Below, piece after piece: positions 1 through 6,419 of a stretch of 8,423 nt of DNA (its first letter is position 1; each line of letters starts with the position of its first letter). The stretch covers positions 1-8,423 of the forward strand of contig LJUE01000142.1 of the NCBI GenBank assembly GCA_001303885.1, read 5' to 3'. Source of the stretch: Planctomycetes bacterium SM23_32. Its GTDB lineage: Bacteria; Planctomycetota; Brocadiia; SM23-32. The notes beneath the pieces were generated by a model. It had not been told where the DNA came from, made no database searches, and worked only from the letters and a program-made list of their open reading frames with translations. The translations under genes were made by a program, and so were the position numbers.

Positions 1-833
1 CCGTCCACGTGGCCGAGCATCCCGCTCTCGACCGGCCGTCGGACGACGCGCTCGCGCGGGTGCTGGCGCACCTGATCGGGGGGGAGGGCCCGGAGATCGT
101 GCTGGCCGGGGCTACGGCGCACGGTCGGTCCGTGATGCCGCGCGTGGCCGGGCTCTGCAAGACCGGCCTGACGGCGGACTGCACGGGGCTGGAGATTGAC
201 GCCGGGACGGGCGACCTGCTCCAGACGCGCCCCGCCTTCGGCGGCAACGTCATGGCCAGCATCGTCACGCGGCGCCATCGTCCGCAGATGGCCACCGTGC
301 GGCCCAAGGTCATGTCCCCGGCCGAGCCGGCGGGCGACGCCGTGCCGCCGGTCAGGCGATGGGACCTGCCGGACGAACTGTGCGCAGGGCGGGCGCGCGT
401 GATCGAAAGCCGCGTCGCGGCAGCCGACACGGTCAGCATCGCCGAGTCGGACGTACTGGTGGCCGGCGGACGCGGGCTCGGCGGGCCGGAGGGCTTTGAG
501 CTGCTGAGGGAGCTGGCCGAGGCGCTTGGGGGCGAAGTGGCCGCCAGCCGCGCCGCCGTGGATGCCGGCTGGGTACCCTACGAGCGCCAGGTCGGTCAGA
601 CCGGCCGGACCGTGCAGCCCTCCCTCTACGTGGCCGTGGGCATATCGGGCGCCATCCAGCACCGGGCCGGGATGCAGTCCTCGGGCACCGTCGTGGCCGT
701 CAACAGCGACCCCGACGCGCCGATCTTCGAGGTCGCCGACTACGGCATCGTGGGCGACTACCGGGCCGTGGTGCCGCGTCTGGCCGCTGCCGTGCGGGAG
801 GCGAAGGCCGGGAAGGGGGCGACCGATGAATGA
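1..833 (+). CDS. etfA: Electron transfer flavoprotein, alpha subunit (5' end outside window)
   Basis: FAD-binding alpha subunit of an Etf heterodimer, which passes electrons between a flavin dehydrogenase and another acceptor. The frame is open to the window edge (first whole codon at 3), so the GTG at 9 is probably not the start; about 276 residues are visible. The first half carries GLTADCTGLEID and QTRPAFGGNVMASI followed by RPQMATVRP. From memory this pattern is closer to the FixB/CarE/LctC-like Etfs than to mitochondrial-type ETFA. The C-terminal FAD domain is complete: GGRGLGGPEGFELL, ASRAAVDAGWVPYERQVGQTG, AVGISGAIQHRAGM, VNSDPDAPIFEVADYGIVGD. The TGA at 831-833 overlaps the next gene's ATG at 826, so the two are probably translationally coupled. 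An etfB is expected upstream but is not visible. The family call is secure; membership of a bifurcating clade is inference. Confidence 0.95.
   Translation, partial: VHVAEHPALDRPSDDALARVLAHLIGGEGPEIVLAGATAHGRSVMPRVAGLCKTGLTADCTGLEIDAGTGDLLQTRPAFGGNVMASIVTRRHRPQMATVRPKVMSPAEPAGDAVPPVRRWDLPDELCAGRARVIESRVAAADTVSIAESDVLVAGGRGLGGPEGFELLRELAEALGGEVAASRAAVDAGWVPYERQVGQTGRTVQPSLYVAVGISGAIQHRAGMQSSGTVVAVNSDPDAPIFEVADYGIVGDYRAVVPRLAAAVREAKAGKGATDE
813..819 (+). promoter_or_regulatory. Ribosome binding site for the GlcD-like gene
   Basis: The purine run AAGGGGG lies inside the end of etfA, 6 nt before the ATG at 826. It supports 826 as the start of the dehydrogenase, rather than earlier codons in the same open frame (open from 526), which would overlap etfA by hundreds of bases. 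Confidence 0.6.
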
Positions 834-2371
834 GCTGCTCCCCGTCGAGCCGCAGGGCGCGCCGGGCGGCTACCGGAAGGTGGTCGGTTGGCAGGCCGTG
901 CGGGAGGGCTATCTGGAGTATCTGCACGACGAGTCGCGACTGGCCGCGCGCCGCGTGGAGGCCATCCACTTCCCCGAGACGGCCGAGCAGGTGGCGGCCG
1001 CCCTGCGGTCGGCCCGGGAGGCGGACCACCGGGTCACCGTCTCCGGCGGTCGCACGGGCATCACGGGCGCGGCCGTGCCCCTGGAGGCGCAGGAGATCAT
1101 CTCCCTGGAGCGCGTCAAGCTCCGGCCCGTCGTCTTGCCCGGCCGGGGGGGCTGGCGCGTGCGCGTGGGCGCCGGCACCACGCTGGCGGAGCTCGACGAC
1201 GCGCTCGCGCACGGCCTCTGCGACTACCCGGACGGCAGGCCCGACCGCCCCCTTTTCTATCCCGTGGACTCCACCGAGATGACGGCCCAGCTCGGCGGGA
1301 CCATAGCCACTAATGCTTCCGGCGCCCGCACCCTCCATTACGGGCCGACGCGCCGCTGGGTGGAGTGGCTGAAGGTGGTCACGGCGGACGGCCGGCTGCT
1401 AGCATTGCGCCGCGGCGACGTGACGGCCCGGGACGGAGTGCTCGCGCTGCGGCGGGCCGACGGGAGTGCCGTGGACCTGCGCCTGCCGGACCTGCCCATC
1501 CCGCGCACCAAGCACACGGGCGGCTACTGGCTGAAGCCCGACATGGACGCCGTGGACCTGTTCGTGGGCAGCGAAGGGACGCTGGGCGTCGTCGTGGAGG
1601 CCGAGCTGCGCCTGGCGGAGAAGCCGGCCAACCGGCTGTTCCTCACGCAGTTCGTCGGCGGCTCACGGCAGGCCGTGGGGCTGGTGGCGGCGTGCAAAAG
1701 CCAACCCTGTCTGGCGCCGCTCGCCCTGGAGTACATCGGCCCCCGCGCGATGGACCTGCTGCGGAGCATGGGCCGCCAGACGCCGGCCTACGTGGAGGTC
1801 TCGCGCCTGCCGGCCGGCGCGGTCGCTGCGCTCTACGCCGAGATCGCCTTCAAGGACGAGGAGGAGTTGGACTCCGTCTACAGGGCGGTGCGCGAGGTTC
1901 ACCGAGAGGGACATGGACGAGATGAAGCGCCTGCGCCACGCCGTGCCGGAGACGGTGAATGCCATCATCGGCCGGCGCAAGATCGAGGTGCCCGAGCTGC
2001 ACAAGGTGGGCACGGACATGGCCGTGCCGGACGAGTCCGTCGGCGCGATGATGGCCTTCTACGAGCGCCGGCTGGCCGAGTGCGGGCTGGAGCACGTGAT
2101 CTTCGGCCACATCGGCGACGGCCACCTGCACGTGAACGTCCTGCCGCGCACGGGCGGCGAGCTGGAGCAGGGGGAGGAACTCTACGTCGAGTTCGCCCGC
2201 GAAGCCGTCCGGCTCGGCGGCAGCGTGGCGGCCGAGCACGGTATCGGGCGCATCAAGAAGCGGTTCCTGCCCATCCAGTTCGGCGCGGAGCATCTGGCTG
2301 CCATGCGGGCGGTGAAGGCGGCGCTCGACCCGGACGGCATCCTGAACCCCGGCGTGCTGTTCGACGCGTAG
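826..2371 (+). pseudogene. GlcD-family FAD-binding 2-hydroxyacid (lactate/glycolate-type) dehydrogenase, frameshifted
   Basis: FAD-linked oxidoreductase of the GlcD / D-lactate dehydrogenase family, which oxidises a 2-hydroxyacid and here probably hands electrons to the adjacent Etf. It reads MNELLPVEP from the ATG at 826 and has a PCMH-type FAD domain: SGGRTGITGAAVP near residues 73-85, then TAQLGGTIATNASGA, HYGPTRRWVEW and VGSEGTLGVV. The frame is sound to about EEELDSVYRAV (near 1893). It then becomes arginine/glycine-rich nonsense that runs to 2409. The family C-terminal domain resumes in the +1 frame with MDEMKRLRHAVPETVN (from 1913), FGHIGDGHLHVN (metal-binding histidines), EHGIGR and GILNPGVLFDA, ending at the TAG at 2369-2371. 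The break lies within about 1885-1912. Dropping one G from the GGG at 1908-1910 restores one frame. A linker segment usual in relatives also seems short, so a larger deletion is possible. Sequencing error and true decay cannot be separated here. The substrate is unknown. Confidence 0.88.
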
Positions 2372-2405
2372 CTGCGCGGCGCCCCATGCGCGCCCGGATC
2401 ATCGC

Positions 2406-2434
2406 TTGACACGGTTCCTTTGCCGTAGTATAAG
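2406..2434 (+). promoter_or_regulatory. Sigma70-type promoter of the methyltransferase gene
   Basis: A perfect -35 box TTGACA (2406-2411) and a -10 box TATAAG (2429-2434, one mismatch to TATAAT) are separated by exactly 17 nt. It lies in the A/T-richer gap after the dehydrogenase gene and 45 nt before the methyltransferase ATG, so transcription should start near 2441. The spacer contains a small inverted repeat, ACGG (2411-2414) and CCGT (2423-2426), which could be an operator half-site pair, although at 4 bp it could easily be chance. This is the best promoter match in the window. Confidence 0.75.
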
Positions 2435-2468
2435 CCCATTTAGCGTAATCTTCTCCCGCGGTTTTTGC

Positions 2469-2472
2469 GGAG
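2469..2472 (+). promoter_or_regulatory. Ribosome binding site fixing the methyltransferase start
   Basis: GGAG lies 7 nt before the ATG at 2480. It favours this ATG (protein beginning MRILSVQEAAEM) over the in-frame TTG at 2465, which would leave the helix-turn-helix domain with five extra residues and sits upstream of the ribosome site. Confidence 0.65.
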
Positions 2473-2479
2473 CTGGCGG

Positions 2480-4036
2480 ATGCGAATCCTGAGCGTTCAA
2501 GAGGCGGCCGAAATGCTGGAGGTGGACTTGAGGACGGTCTACCGGCTGATCGAGCGAGACGGCTTGCCGGCGTTCAAGGTGGGGCGCCAGTGGCGGATGC
2601 GGCTGCGGGACGTCGAATCCTGGATTGACGCCAAGCTCAAAGCCCGAGAGCCGGCGGGAACCTATCGTCTAGGCCAGCAATCGCTGCTCGCCGAAGATGC
2701 CTCAAAGGCCGCTGCTGATTCCAGGCCCGGCTTCAGCGATTCCGCGTTCTCGGAGAACGCCGACCTTCCCGTGCACAGTTGGGTCCCGTGGATTGCGGGG
2801 TTCAGCGCCACCTTCGTTGCGGAGGTCCTTGACCACTACCTGGGGAGTGGGGGCGATGGCCAGGATGCCGTCGTCCTTGACCCGTTCGCGGGGGTCGGCA
2901 CGACGCTCGTCACGGCCCTGCTCAGGGGCTACGCCACCTACGGGTTTGAGATCAACCCCTACGCGGCCGAGGTTGCACGGCTGAAGCTGGCCGTGCGCTC
3001 CATCCCGGTTGATGAGCTGGAGCGGAGCATCGCGCGTTTCCGAGAGGCGGTCGGCAGGGCCGTGCGCGAGGGGACGAAGCCGGAGCGCCGGCCTCCCAGC
3101 GGCTTCAGGACCCGGAGCCGGTTCCTCTCGCCTGAAGTTGAGCGCAAGGTCCTGCTGGTCAGGGATTTCACCTGGTCCGTCGAGGACCCCCTGGTGCGTA
3201 GTTGCTTCCGCGTGGCGCTCGGCTCCGAGCTTGTGGGTTTCTCCAACTACTCGTACGAGCCGAGCCTGGGAACGCGGGCGGCAGCGGGCAAGAAGGACGT
3301 GCTGGATGCGCCGGTGGTCCCGACCATGGCGCGGAAGCTGCGCAAGATGCTTTCGGACATCCGCCTTGTTCAGAGGGACGTCCGCGCCGGTGGCCCCGCG
3401 CCAAGTGCCGAGCTGGTGGAAGGCGACTTCTTTACCGCTGCCGGCTCGGTGGCGAGCGAGAGCGTGGACCTCGTCGTCACGTCACCGCCGTACCTGAACA
3501 ACTACCACTACGTACGCAACAGCCGCCCGCAGGTCTACTGGCTGGAGATGGTCGGTTCGCCGAAGGACCTGAAGGGGCTGGAGGACAGGAGCTTCGGCAA
3601 GTACTGGCAGACGGTGCGCACCGAGGCGCAGATACCCCTTGCCTTTGGGATGCCCGAGCTTCAGGACAGCCTGGACTTCCTCAGGAGCGTGAACACACAC
3701 AAGGGGCCCTACGGTGGGCCGGGCTGGGCGAACTACGCAGCGACCTACTTCAACGACGCCTATCGGCTCGCCGGGGAGCTTCAGCGAGTGCTCAAGCCCG
3801 GAGGCAGGGCCGTCGTAGTCCTGGGCAACAGCATCCTGCAGGGCGTCGAGTTCCGGACCGACGAACTCTTCGCCCGCATATGCGAGCTTCGGGGACTGTG
3901 CGCCGACGACATCCTGCCCTTGAGGCAGAAGCGAACCGGCACAAGCATCATAAAGTCATCGGTGCGGGCCAATGCGGCGAGGTCCAAGACGCAGCTCTAC
4001 GAGTCGGCGGTCGTGCTCGGCAACACGGCAGGCTAA
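2480..4036 (+). CDS. DNA amino-methyltransferase (probably N4-cytosine) with N-terminal excisionase-type HTH
   Basis: A 518-residue modification enzyme, probably protecting host DNA from the neighbouring endonuclease. Residues 1-52 are an HTH_17/excisionase-like DNA-binding domain: SVQEAAEMLEVDLRTVYRLI, a wing with LPAFKVGRQWRM, and DVESWI. After a poorly conserved linker (about 53-97), HSWVPWIAGFS (99-109) resembles the conserved segment before the SAM site in COG0863-like methylases. SAM motif I is DPFAGVGTT (134-142), with FEINP at 156-160. Catalytic motif IV is TSPPY (334-338), and LKPGG (438-442) lies near the C terminus. The SAM motif precedes the catalytic motif, with about 190 residues between them that may hold target recognition. 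SPPY-type motifs are common in N4-cytosine enzymes, so m4C is inferred; N6-adenine is possible. The stop codon overlaps that of the convergent nuclease. The gene has its own promoter, and the HTH may repress it, which is unproven. Confidence 0.9.
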   Translation: MRILSVQEAAEMLEVDLRTVYRLIERDGLPAFKVGRQWRMRLRDVESWIDAKLKAREPAGTYRLGQQSLLAEDASKAAADSRPGFSDSAFSENADLPVHSWVPWIAGFSATFVAEVLDHYLGSGGDGQDAVVLDPFAGVGTTLVTALLRGYATYGFEINPYAAEVARLKLAVRSIPVDELERSIARFREAVGRAVREGTKPERRPPSGFRTRSRFLSPEVERKVLLVRDFTWSVEDPLVRSCFRVALGSELVGFSNYSYEPSLGTRAAAGKKDVLDAPVVPTMARKLRKMLSDIRLVQRDVRAGGPAPSAELVEGDFFTAAGSVASESVDLVVTSPPYLNNYHYVRNSRPQVYWLEMVGSPKDLKGLEDRSFGKYWQTVRTEAQIPLAFGMPELQDSLDFLRSVNTHKGPYGGPGWANYAATYFNDAYRLAGELQRVLKPGGRAVVVLGNSILQGVEFRTDELFARICELRGLCADDILPLRQKRTGTSIIKSSVRANAARSKTQLYESAVVLGNTAG

Positions 4037-4635
4037 GTGCCCTTGCCAGGCCAGCGCGCAAGGTGCTCCTTGATCTGCTCGATTATCTCCTGCGGCTCCA
4101 ATCGCATGGCCCATGGCCGTCCCGGGTGGACGACGTCCCATCGGGGGCGCCGCATGTCCCTTCTGCCTCTCCCCGGCGGGTGGTTGCCGAACCCGTCAAC
4201 GACACTGTTCCACACCGGCCTGAACCGTCGTATGAGCATCTCCTCAGCGACCGGTATCCACACGGGCCTGACGCGCAGGTAGCGGCACTTGAACTGGTCT
4301 ACTTCGAGGTTGCCTGCCTGGTCTATGCTCCGTCGGTGCTCCCCGAGCCTGGCGTGAAGCACCGGCCTGACCTCGGGGCTGAGCGCGTCGCCGCCGATCC
4401 GTGACCCCGGCGGGTTAGCGCTGCCCGCGTATATCGGGACTGCGCAACCGGGATCCGCAATCGGCGCGTACATCTCCGGGGGGCCCAGGTAGTAGAGGGC
4501 GTAGATGCCTGCTCCTTCAAACCGTGGGATCCCGGCGAGGGCCTGGGGCTCTGTCTCAAGGACGGTGCGTACGACGGAGCCCGCTATGTTCTCGTAGGTC
4601 AACGGGTCGAAGGGCTCGGAGGCGTCTTCGCGCAT
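4033..4635 (-). CDS. Type II restriction endonuclease, Eco29kI family (GIY-YIG nuclease)
   Basis: A 200-residue endonuclease that should cut unmodified DNA. The GIY-YIG core is clear: GIYALYYLG (43-51) and PIYAGSA (67-73) supply the two tyrosines Y45 and Y69. RLGEH gives R96 and H100, EEMLIRRFRPVWN gives E131 and N143, and GFGNHPPGRGR and HPGRPWA follow. The R-x3-H spacing and the 12-residue Glu-to-Asn spacing match the Eco29kI catalytic set as I recall it (Y49, Y76, R104, H108, E142, N154), so all active-site residues appear present. The start is ATG at 4633-4635; a GTG at 4639-4641 two codons earlier is the alternative. Neither has a convincing Shine-Dalgarno. The TAG overlaps the methyltransferase TAA. 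No obvious own promoter was found in the 124 nt back to acpS; the best candidate is a weak TTCGAC/TATGGT pair with a 19-nt spacer. Eco29kI itself cuts CCGCGG, but this enzyme's site is unknown. Confidence 0.9.
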   Translation of the reverse strand: MREDASEPFDPLTYENIAGSVVRTVLETEPQALAGIPRFEGAGIYALYYLGPPEMYAPIADPGCAVPIYAGSANPPGSRIGGDALSPEVRPVLHARLGEHRRSIDQAGNLEVDQFKCRYLRVRPVWIPVAEEMLIRRFRPVWNSVVDGFGNHPPGRGRRDMRRPRWDVVHPGRPWAMRLEPQEIIEQIKEHLARWPGKGT

Positions 4636-4751
4636 GTGCACGGGCCCGAAGGGACAGGGACGCGGACACTGGAAGCACCATAGCGGCTTTTCGGCGAGGC
4701 GGTCGAAGCCACAGACATGACCTGCTGTTCGATGCGTGAGGTGCGCGCGGC

Positions 4752-4771
4752 GGCGGGGGTCAGCCCCCGCC
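4752..4771 (-). terminator. Perfect GC-rich hairpin spanning the acpS stop codon
   Basis: The arms GGCGGGGG (4752-4759) and CCCCCGCC (4764-4771) pair perfectly over 8 bp around a 4-nt loop (4760-4763) that contains most of the acpS TGA. On the minus-strand transcript it lies between acpS and the endonuclease gene. No U-run follows, so it is not a canonical intrinsic terminator. It may slow or attenuate read-through, protect the 3' end, or simply reflect a terminal run of glycine codons (GGG-rich) in a GC-rich genome. Confidence 0.35.
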
Positions 4772-5143
4772 TTCCAGCAGGACCTGGGCGATGGCGTAGT
4801 CCCGGTGGTGGGTCAGGCTCACGTGCACCCGCTGGACGCCGAGGTCGCGGGCGATCTCCAGCGCCTTGCCCGTGAAGCAGACGGCCGGCGCGCCCAGCTC
4901 GTTGTTGCTCACCTGGACCTCGACGAACCGGACGCCCTGCGTCCAGCCGACCCCGAGCGCCTTGAGGGCGGCCTCCTTGGCGGCGAAGCGCGTGGCGAAG
5001 CGCTGGTCGGCGCGCACGCTGCGGCGGCAGTAGGCCGCCTCCTCGTCGGTGAAGACGCGGCTGACGAACCGCTCCCCGTGGCGCTGGACGGCCCGGCGGA
5101 TGCGGCCGACCTCGACGATGTCCACGCCGATGCCCAGTATCAT
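4760..5143 (-). CDS. acpS: Holo-[acyl-carrier-protein] synthase
   Basis: Transfers 4'-phosphopantetheine from CoA to the conserved serine of apo-acyl carrier protein, activating it for fatty acid synthesis in the cytoplasm. The 127-residue protein is the normal AcpS length. It starts MILGIGVDIVEVGRI, with the magnesium ligand D8. RFAAKEAALKALG follows at 52-64, with the second ligand E57. The C-terminal strand is VHVSLTHHRDYAIAQV (107-121), the usual VSxSH region with T in place of the second S. ATG at 5141-5143 is preferred. The GTG at 5156-5158 would add five residues and covers the GGGGG purine run, which lies about 6 nt before the ATG and probably serves as the ribosome site. The gene lies 45 nt downstream of recA on the same strand, so the two are probably cotranscribed. 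Confidence 0.95.
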   Translation of the reverse strand: MILGIGVDIVEVGRIRRAVQRHGERFVSRVFTDEEAAYCRRSVRADQRFATRFAAKEAALKALGVGWTQGVRFVEVQVSNNELGAPAVCFTGKALEIARDLGVQRVHVSLTHHRDYAIAQVLLEGGG

Positions 5144-5188
5144 GGCTGCCCCCGGCACTTCCGTCGGGCCGCGCCGGGCAACTGCGCC

Positions 5189-6286
5189 CTACCGGCCCTG
5201 CTCTTCGCCCTGTGCCTCGCCGTCGCCGCCCCGCAGCTCGTGCACGCGCTCGATCTGGGCCCGCCTCTTCTCGGCCAGGGCGGGGGAGGCCTTCTCGAAG
5301 ATGGCGAGCTCTATCTCGTCGGCCATGTCGGGGTTCTCTTCGAGGAACTGGCGCGCGCTCTCCTTGCCCTGGCCGAGCCGGGTCTCGCCGTAGGAGTACC
5401 ACGAGCCGGCCTTCTCAACGACCTCGTGCTCGACGCCCAGTTCGATCAGGTCGCCCTCGCGGGAGATGCCGCTGCGGAACAGCAGCTCCACCTCGGCCGT
5501 GCGGAACGGCGGGGCCACCTTGTTCTTGGCCACTTTCAGGCGGCAGCGGTTGCCGATGGCCTCGGCGCCGTCCTTGATGGTGGCGATGCGCCGCATCTCG
5601 ATGCGCACCGTGCAGTAGAACTTCAGGGCGCGCCCGCCGGGGGTCGTCTCGGGGTTGCCAAACATCACGCCGATCCTCATGCGCACCTGGTTGATGAAGA
5701 CGACGGAGGTGCGGGACTTGGCAATCGTAGCGGCCAGCTTGCGCAGGGCGCGGGACATCAGCCGGGCCTGCATGCCGACCGTCTGGTCGCCCATCTCGCC
5801 CTCGATCTCGGCGCGCGGCACAAGCGCCGCCACCGAGTCCACCACCACGATGTCGAGCGCGCTGCTGCGCACGAGGGCCTCGACGACGTCCAGCGCCTGC
5901 TCCCCGGAGTCGGGCTGGTTGATGAGCAGGTTCTCCATGTTGACGCCGACGGCGCGGGCATACTGGGGGTCCAGGGCGTGCTCGGCGTCTATGAAGGCGG
6001 CCACCCCGCCCAGCTTCTGGGCTTCGGCGATCATGTGCAGGGCGAGCGTTGTCTTGCCGGACGCCTCCGGCCCATAGACCTCGGTGACGCGCCCGCGCGG
6101 GATGCCGCCGATGCCCAGGGCCAGGTCCAGGGCAGGAGAGCCAGTGGGGATGGCGGCCACGTCCAGGCGCGCCTCTCCTTCGGTCAGGCGCATGATGGTG
6201 CCCTTGCCGAACTGCTTCTCGATCAGCTCCAGGGTCCGCTCGAGGGCCTTCGCGCGGTCTTCGGAGCCGGTGCCGCTCTTCGCCAT
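5189..6286 (-). CDS. recA: Recombinase RecA
   Basis: The DNA strand-exchange ATPase of homologous recombination and co-protease for LexA-type repressors. It is a full-length 365-residue protein. The N-terminal helix includes LELIEKQFGKGTIMRL (19-34). Walker A is GPEASGKTT (72-80), with catalytic E102 in IDAEHALD, Walker B LDIVVVDSVAALVP (144-157), and L1 region EIEGEMGDQTVG. The RecA signature follows (ALRKLAATIAKS, VFINQVRMRIGVMFGNPETTPGGRALKFY), then NKVAPPFR, GISREGDLI, WYSY and RLGQGKESA. The tail is short and acidic (GDGEAQGEEQGR). ATG at 6284-6286 is chosen because MAKSG begins the family N terminus and GGGAA (6294-6298) lies 7 nt upstream. The in-frame extension to 6361 would run across the promoter. 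The usual neighbours recX and alaS are absent; acpS follows instead. No recognisable LexA box was seen upstream. Confidence 0.98.
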   Translation of the reverse strand: MAKSGTGSEDRAKALERTLELIEKQFGKGTIMRLTEGEARLDVAAIPTGSPALDLALGIGGIPRGRVTEVYGPEASGKTTLALHMIAEAQKLGGVAAFIDAEHALDPQYARAVGVNMENLLINQPDSGEQALDVVEALVRSSALDIVVVDSVAALVPRAEIEGEMGDQTVGMQARLMSRALRKLAATIAKSRTSVVFINQVRMRIGVMFGNPETTPGGRALKFYCTVRIEMRRIATIKDGAEAIGNRCRLKVAKNKVAPPFRTAEVELLFRSGISREGDLIELGVEHEVVEKAGSWYSYGETRLGQGKESARQFLEENPDMADEIELAIFEKASPALAEKRRAQIERVHELRGGDGEAQGEEQGR

Positions 6287-6338
6287 GGTCGCGTTCCCGT
6301 GGGGTGTGGACGAGGGGGCCGGAAGGCTAACGGGATGT

Positions 6339-6367
6339 ATTCTATGCGGTCGGGCCGCCAATGCAAA
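6339..6367 (-). promoter_or_regulatory. Putative sigma70 promoter of recA
   Basis: Read on the minus strand, the -35 box TTTGCA (6362-6367, 4 of 6 matches) and -10 box TAGAAT (6339-6344, 5 of 6 matches) are 17 nt apart. This would start transcription near 6332, about 45 nt before the recA ATG. It lies in the only gap between cutA and recA and directly follows the T-run after the cutA palindrome. I saw neither GAAC-N4-GTTC nor CTG-N10-CAG style SOS operators around it. Confidence 0.5.
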
Positions 6368-6369
6368 CG

Positions 6370-6385
6370 AAAAGCGGGCGCCCGC
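6370..6385 (-). terminator. Possible short terminator after cutA
   Basis: The 12-bp palindrome GCGGGCGCCCGC (6374-6385) is followed on the minus strand by TTTT (6370-6373), about 35 nt past the cutA stop. With a realistic 4-nt loop the stem is only 4 bp, plus one possible G-T pair, so it would be a weak intrinsic terminator. Its place just before the recA promoter is sensible. Confidence 0.35.
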
Positions 6386-6419
6386 CCAAGATGGCCCTAT
6401 CCTTTCGCTTCGCCACGCC

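Noticed and set aside
2378..2394. A 5-bp stem GGCGC/GCGCC with a 7-nt loop after the dehydrogenase stop, as a terminator.
   Set aside because: The stem is short, an alternative pairing overlaps it, and no T-run follows. It is indistinguishable from chance GC pairing.
526..2409. The full plus-strand frame from 526, before the dehydrogenase ATG and after about 1912.
   Set aside because: 526-825 is out-of-frame etfA, and 1913-2409 is Arg/Gly-rich nonsense opposed by real family sequence in another frame. Only 826 to about 1912 is coding in this frame.
2456..2461. CCGCGG, the recognition sequence of the Eco29kI prototype, in the methyltransferase leader.
   Set aside because: By eye the same hexamer also occurs near 1410, 6906, 6941, 7645 and 8319, so it is not special in GC-rich DNA, and this system's site is unknown.
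4599..5402. A 267-codon minus-strand frame overlapping acpS and the recA end.
   Set aside because: It is out of frame with both genes and Arg/Gly/Pro-rich. Its last 39 codons, from an ATG near 4715, run into the nuclease gene in the wrong frame and show no conservation signal.
6287..6361. An N-terminal extension of RecA by 25 residues.
   Set aside because: The extension spans the likely promoter and ribosome site, and its sequence is unlike RecA N termini. The ATG at 6284-6286 gives the standard start.
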